Below are positions 60,399 through 64,000 of a DNA stretch of 64,000 nucleotides, piece by piece. The notes beneath the pieces were generated by a model. It was not told the origin of the DNA, made no database searches, and saw only the letters and a program-made list of their open reading frames with translations. The translations under genes and the position numbers were made by a program. The stretch is from Harmothoe impar (lineage: Eukaryota; Annelida; Polychaeta; Phyllodocida; Polynoidae), in contig OX381704.1 of NCBI GenBank assembly GCA_947462335.1, positions 25,815,955-25,879,954 of the forward strand, given 5' to 3'. How positions within the stretch are numbered: the first letter of the stretch is position 1; each line of letters opens with the position of its first letter.

Positions 60399-63270
60399 CT
60401 ATTGTTCAATTTCGGATGTATGGCGACGTTTCTTCTTTATCCTCAGTCCAAAGATTAAAGACCTGAAATGAGTTAAAATTGCTCTGTACTGCTTTAATGC
60501 ATACATACATGTGGAGAATGGCGGTTCAAAATATACATTTCTAATATAAAATATGTTGCTTTCTCATAAATTGAAAGAATTAATACTGATTTTAAATCCT
60601 ATTATGAACAGACCAAATATACTCTGTTCACTTGTGTACTTACATAACTAGAAGGAGACACAACATCATTATTCCAGCTTGGACAAGGAAAGCTGTACCC
60701 TTCATGTAGGAAGATTGCACTGTAGCTGAGTATATGCTGTTCAAGGTCACACTGGCCACAGGTATACTTATTACCTGAGCAACGGCAATAGCAGAGAACA
60801 TGACACCTAAAATAAAGATGTGATTCAAGGTGTAAGGGTAGTCACTTAAATTTATTTGACAGTAAAGAACTGCAAATTCCATTTGCCTCATAGGATCTCA
60901 CTACTCAATCACATTCTAAATGGCCAAAAATATTGATGCATTGGTCTTACATCTTATAAAAATAAACAAAAATTAGTCCTCTAATCTGAAACATACCTTG
61001 TTCATTAGGTTGGACAATCTTCGAGGAGAAAGACCTGACCATAGGGACACCTAAAGTACCAAATACTGCAGAAAGGGTGGCTTGAAAAGAGAACAACATC
61101 TTTATTTCCTTATCTTTCCAGTGCAAATAGTTTTGCGTAATACAACTGCAAGGGATTGACTACAAATGAGTATATATACTTCAATGTTGATTTTGATATA
61201 CATGATTGATGCTTATTTCTCTTTTATATGGGTTATTTTAATAACATTTTTTAATTCCTGTTAATTCATTGTGATATCTAATATATTAGTATATAAACCA
61301 GTGGTTATTGATTGATATTGTTTAAATATAATATATGTCTACTAACTTAATTAATAAACATATCTGCATTGAAATCCTAAAATATCAATTCATGCCAAAA
61401 CAATTGCATCAACTTACCGAGGTACATCAATAGTTTAGTCTTAATAAAAGCCAGCCAAGTGTAGAAGACCATGCTGAACACACATCCTATCACCATTAGT
61501 CCCATATCCCCAAGTCGAGAGTGTAACAGCTTGAGGGCAAGAATACCTGAGACGCTTACCACTACATAACGGGCTGCCTGCAAGGGTGTGGAAAATTCAG
61601 GTGAGTGCCAAAAATATGTTGACTGTACATTTACTATGAACTACAATAATGATATCATTTAAAATGCTGACATAGTACAATACAATAATATGTATCTTGA
61701 CCCTTTGCTAGGCAATGTTAGTCAAAATACATGTAACATTTGTGCAATTATGGAATTTCATTTTGGAGAACATGTTGCCTTGAAAGGTCACGAATTCATT
61801 TATCCATATGTATAACCACCAAATGTACAGCTTTGATATATGATATATGAATATTATGGGGTTGAGACAACAGAAAACTAAACCTACCATCCACAGTCCG
61901 ATATCAACAGAGTTGAAACAAATAGGGGAGTCTAGCTGAAAGTAAGTGAGTACTTCAGTTCCACCTATTTGTGGAATGCAGAATAAGAAGAGAATCAACA
62001 GACTGAGGAGCAGTTTCCAGCGCCGGCCGGTGCCATCATCTCGGAAATACAAAGTCAGCAAGGAGATGTAATATTTTCCGGTGAAGAATCTGGCTGTCAT
62101 GTCCTTTTTGATACTCTCTCTGATTAGAAAATAATTGTGAATTAGGAATATGTACCAGTACTAAACATATGCAAGAGATTTTATTATACAATTCTTACGG
62201 AAGAATGCAGCAAGTCCTCTGGATAGATTTCCCCTCTCGCTACACCACTAGTAAAATGTACTTTCAGCACAAATTAAGTTGTCTTACTGTTGGGAAAGTT
62301 ATTATTTTGGTAAAAACAGTTTTCAACATAATTATTCACAATTTTTGAATATTTCTAAAACATATAACAGATTTTTTCTTTTGAAATTAAATCTATAATA
62401 CGAGGACATGAATAGTCATGTAGGCCTACCCCATAAGATACAGCTTTTCCTATACTTAATCACAATGGCTGTCATATCTTCTCAGAACTAAATCATAATC
62501 CATCCCTCTTGGAAAGGTGATATTTACCTGAGGATAATAACAATGTAGAGCAGGTTCATGATATGTATACCACACAGGATCAGGAACGGGTACATAAAGC
62601 CAAGTTCTCGGATCAAATATCCAGTGGCAATTGATGATGTGATAATCCCTACTCCAATTGCCACCTCAAGCACAAAGATACGAAGAGATCGCCCCTCATG
62701 TGTTGTCACATCAGCAACATATGCAAAACATGCCATGATGAAGGCAGATATACCACCCAGAAAGCCTTCGGCTAAATATGCAGCGTTGAATACAGGCAAC
62801 GGGAGCTCCTTGTACACAATAAGGGCAGATATCAATGAACGTAAAATAGCTCCTATCAGCGGGCACACAAGGGCAATTTTACGCCCTGCCTTGTCACTAT
62901 AGCCCCCTAGTTGTGTTGTGATAAAGACTGATGGTATGAGAGCCACAACCGTGAAGACAATCACCATGCTGGATGCCTGAGACTGGAATTCCTGTTCCTT
63001 AGTGTAGTTTGGGTCTGATGTGTTATGTATGCACTTTGAGCCATTGGCACTTTCAGTACTGTAGTTGTTCTGTTTCTGGATGAAGTGTAGCACATATTGA
63101 TCAGTGAGGGGTACTAACGCAATACTCCCCAAGAAGTAGAGCATCAGACATGGTTCCACTGTGACCCATCGCCGAAAGCAAGATGGCTGTTGTTGGACTT
63201 CTGTTTGTGGATGAGTTTCAAAGCCATCTGACAAAAGTGACTCCTGACTGTTAGAGTCAGATGTATCCAT
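60399..63270 (-). CDS. SLC46-like: SLC46-family transporter, copy 1 (upstream)
   Basis: Tandem paralogue of the gene at 51418-58034. Exons: 63270-62528, 62119-61888, 61577-61418, 61080-60997, 60806-60644, 60462-60399. They total 1,446 nt and 481 residues. Exon lengths equal those of the other copy except for one extra codon in exon 1 (743 against 740 nt), and all phases match. It has the same features: a CFRRWVTVEPCLMLYFLG first helix, loop sites NNYSTES and HNTSDPN, GGYSDKAGRKIAL, CFAYVADVTTHEGR, FTGKYYISLLTLYFRDDGTG, GVMFSAIAVAQVISIPVASV, and a basic tail GLRIKKKRRHTSEIEQ. The start ATG has A at -3. It should be a 12-helix transporter; substrate unknown. Confidence 0.93.
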
Positions 63271-64000
63271 TCTTGGTGCTTATTTAAGATCATGTGCTTT
63301 CTACAATGATATGCTTTTGTGCCTAGAAGAGAACGGAGAATAGTGATTTCTAGTGGTACATCTAGTTCTAAAATGATACTAACATTCTTTTTCCCTCTTT
63401 CCTCTGCTCTCCTCCCTTTTGGTGAGGAGACAGCGAAGGAAGGAGGGGGGTTTAGGATGGAGGCAGGTATGAAGGGAGGCAGGTTTGCAGGAATGGAGGG
63501 AGTCCTGTACATTTACACAAAAAAAAAGGGAGAGCAGGAGGCTTGGGGACAGAAGGACGAAGGAATTAAGAGATAAAAGAGAGAGGGACATAGGAGGGAT
63601 GGAGATCAGACAGAAATACATGTGGATTAAAGGGAGGCAGGAAGAAAGGGAGAAACAGACCATGTAGGATGATGGGTAGAGTACTAGATCAGTATGTAGG
63701 GGCAGGGAGGTGGCAGGGGACATCAGGTGAAATGGATGGAGGAAGAGCAGCTAGAGAATGAGCAGGAAGGGAGGGAGAGTGGGGAGCAGGAATGGTGCCA
63801 GGCAGCAGGGAGGGAAGGAGGGAGGGCAGTAGGGAGGGAGGTCAAGAGGAGCAATAGGGAGGGGGTAGCAGGGAGAGCTATCCCGTGGGTGCGTAGCAGG
63901 CAAATACGGGATAGCTCTCCAAAGTGAGAGGACAGACGTTTAGAGCGTTATCTTAATCTTAAATCTTAATATCTGAATTCAGTGTCTTAAAAAATGGGGG
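63271..64000. other. SLC46 copy 1 upstream flank, purine-rich
   Basis: The promoter of the upstream SLC46 gene should lie here. From about 63400 to 63900 the + strand is a GGA/GGGA-rich purine tract with AGGGAGG words and no real reading frame. The repeated words GGGATAGCTCTCC and its complement GGAGAGCTATCCC, near 63871 and 63908, make a short hairpin. Confidence 0.5.

Noticed and set aside
63319..63927. Arg/Glu-rich + strand frames near the right edge
   Set aside because: They come from the GGA-rich purine tract and show no gene structure.

Overview
This is a eukaryotic nuclear window. Coding sequence is split into short exons with GT/AG borders, introns run to several kb, and mobile-element debris is dense. 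The gene content (a ciliary TTLL3/8-type tubulin glycylase, SLC46 transporters, a CR1/L2-like LINE, many foldback and TIR elements) fits an invertebrate animal, probably a marine one and possibly a deuterostome. I cannot name the species. All gene models were spliced by hand from reading frame and splice-site agreement, with no alignments run. LAYOUT: 389-837 holds the last two coding exons of an unrecognised + strand gene, with a poly(A) signal at 875. From about 985 to 6720 lies a G-rich 43-bp minisatellite, interrupted at 2949-5589 by a 2.6-kb foldback element that splits one repeat unit and is flanked by a TAT duplication. 6725-8119 is non-coding. A large minus-strand gene fills 12116-44604: 20 coding exons that join without a phase error into 1,343 residues, a TTLL3/TTLL8-like tubulin glycylase with an N-terminal extension spread over very long introns. 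Extra candidate exons lie at 8120-8769, 11060-11343, 25872-25887 and 35562-35804. Its introns carry several families of non-autonomous elements: foldbacks with a shared G/C core, TTAA-ended MITEs, and TIR elements with tandem-repeat cores. 44605-46730 is the TTLL 5' flank, with two TIR elements, one containing an RFX X-box-like palindrome. 46834-49711 is a minus-strand CR1/L2-like non-LTR retrotransposon with endonuclease and reverse transcriptase, broken by one frameshift. 50536-51398 is a TIR element rich in AACGTT that ends 19 bp from a stop codon. 51418-58034 and 60399-63270 are two tandem minus-strand SLC46-family transporter genes of six coding exons each, with the same exon lengths apart from one codon in exon 1. 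The last 600 bases are purine-rich. FUNCTION: the TTLL protein would add glycine to tubulin tails in cilia. The two SLC46 proteins would be 12-helix transporters made by tandem duplication. No operon-like or shared-pathway link between the two loci is visible. Most of the unusual content is mobile-element structure: at least ten foldback or TIR elements of several families, some with micro- or minisatellite cores.
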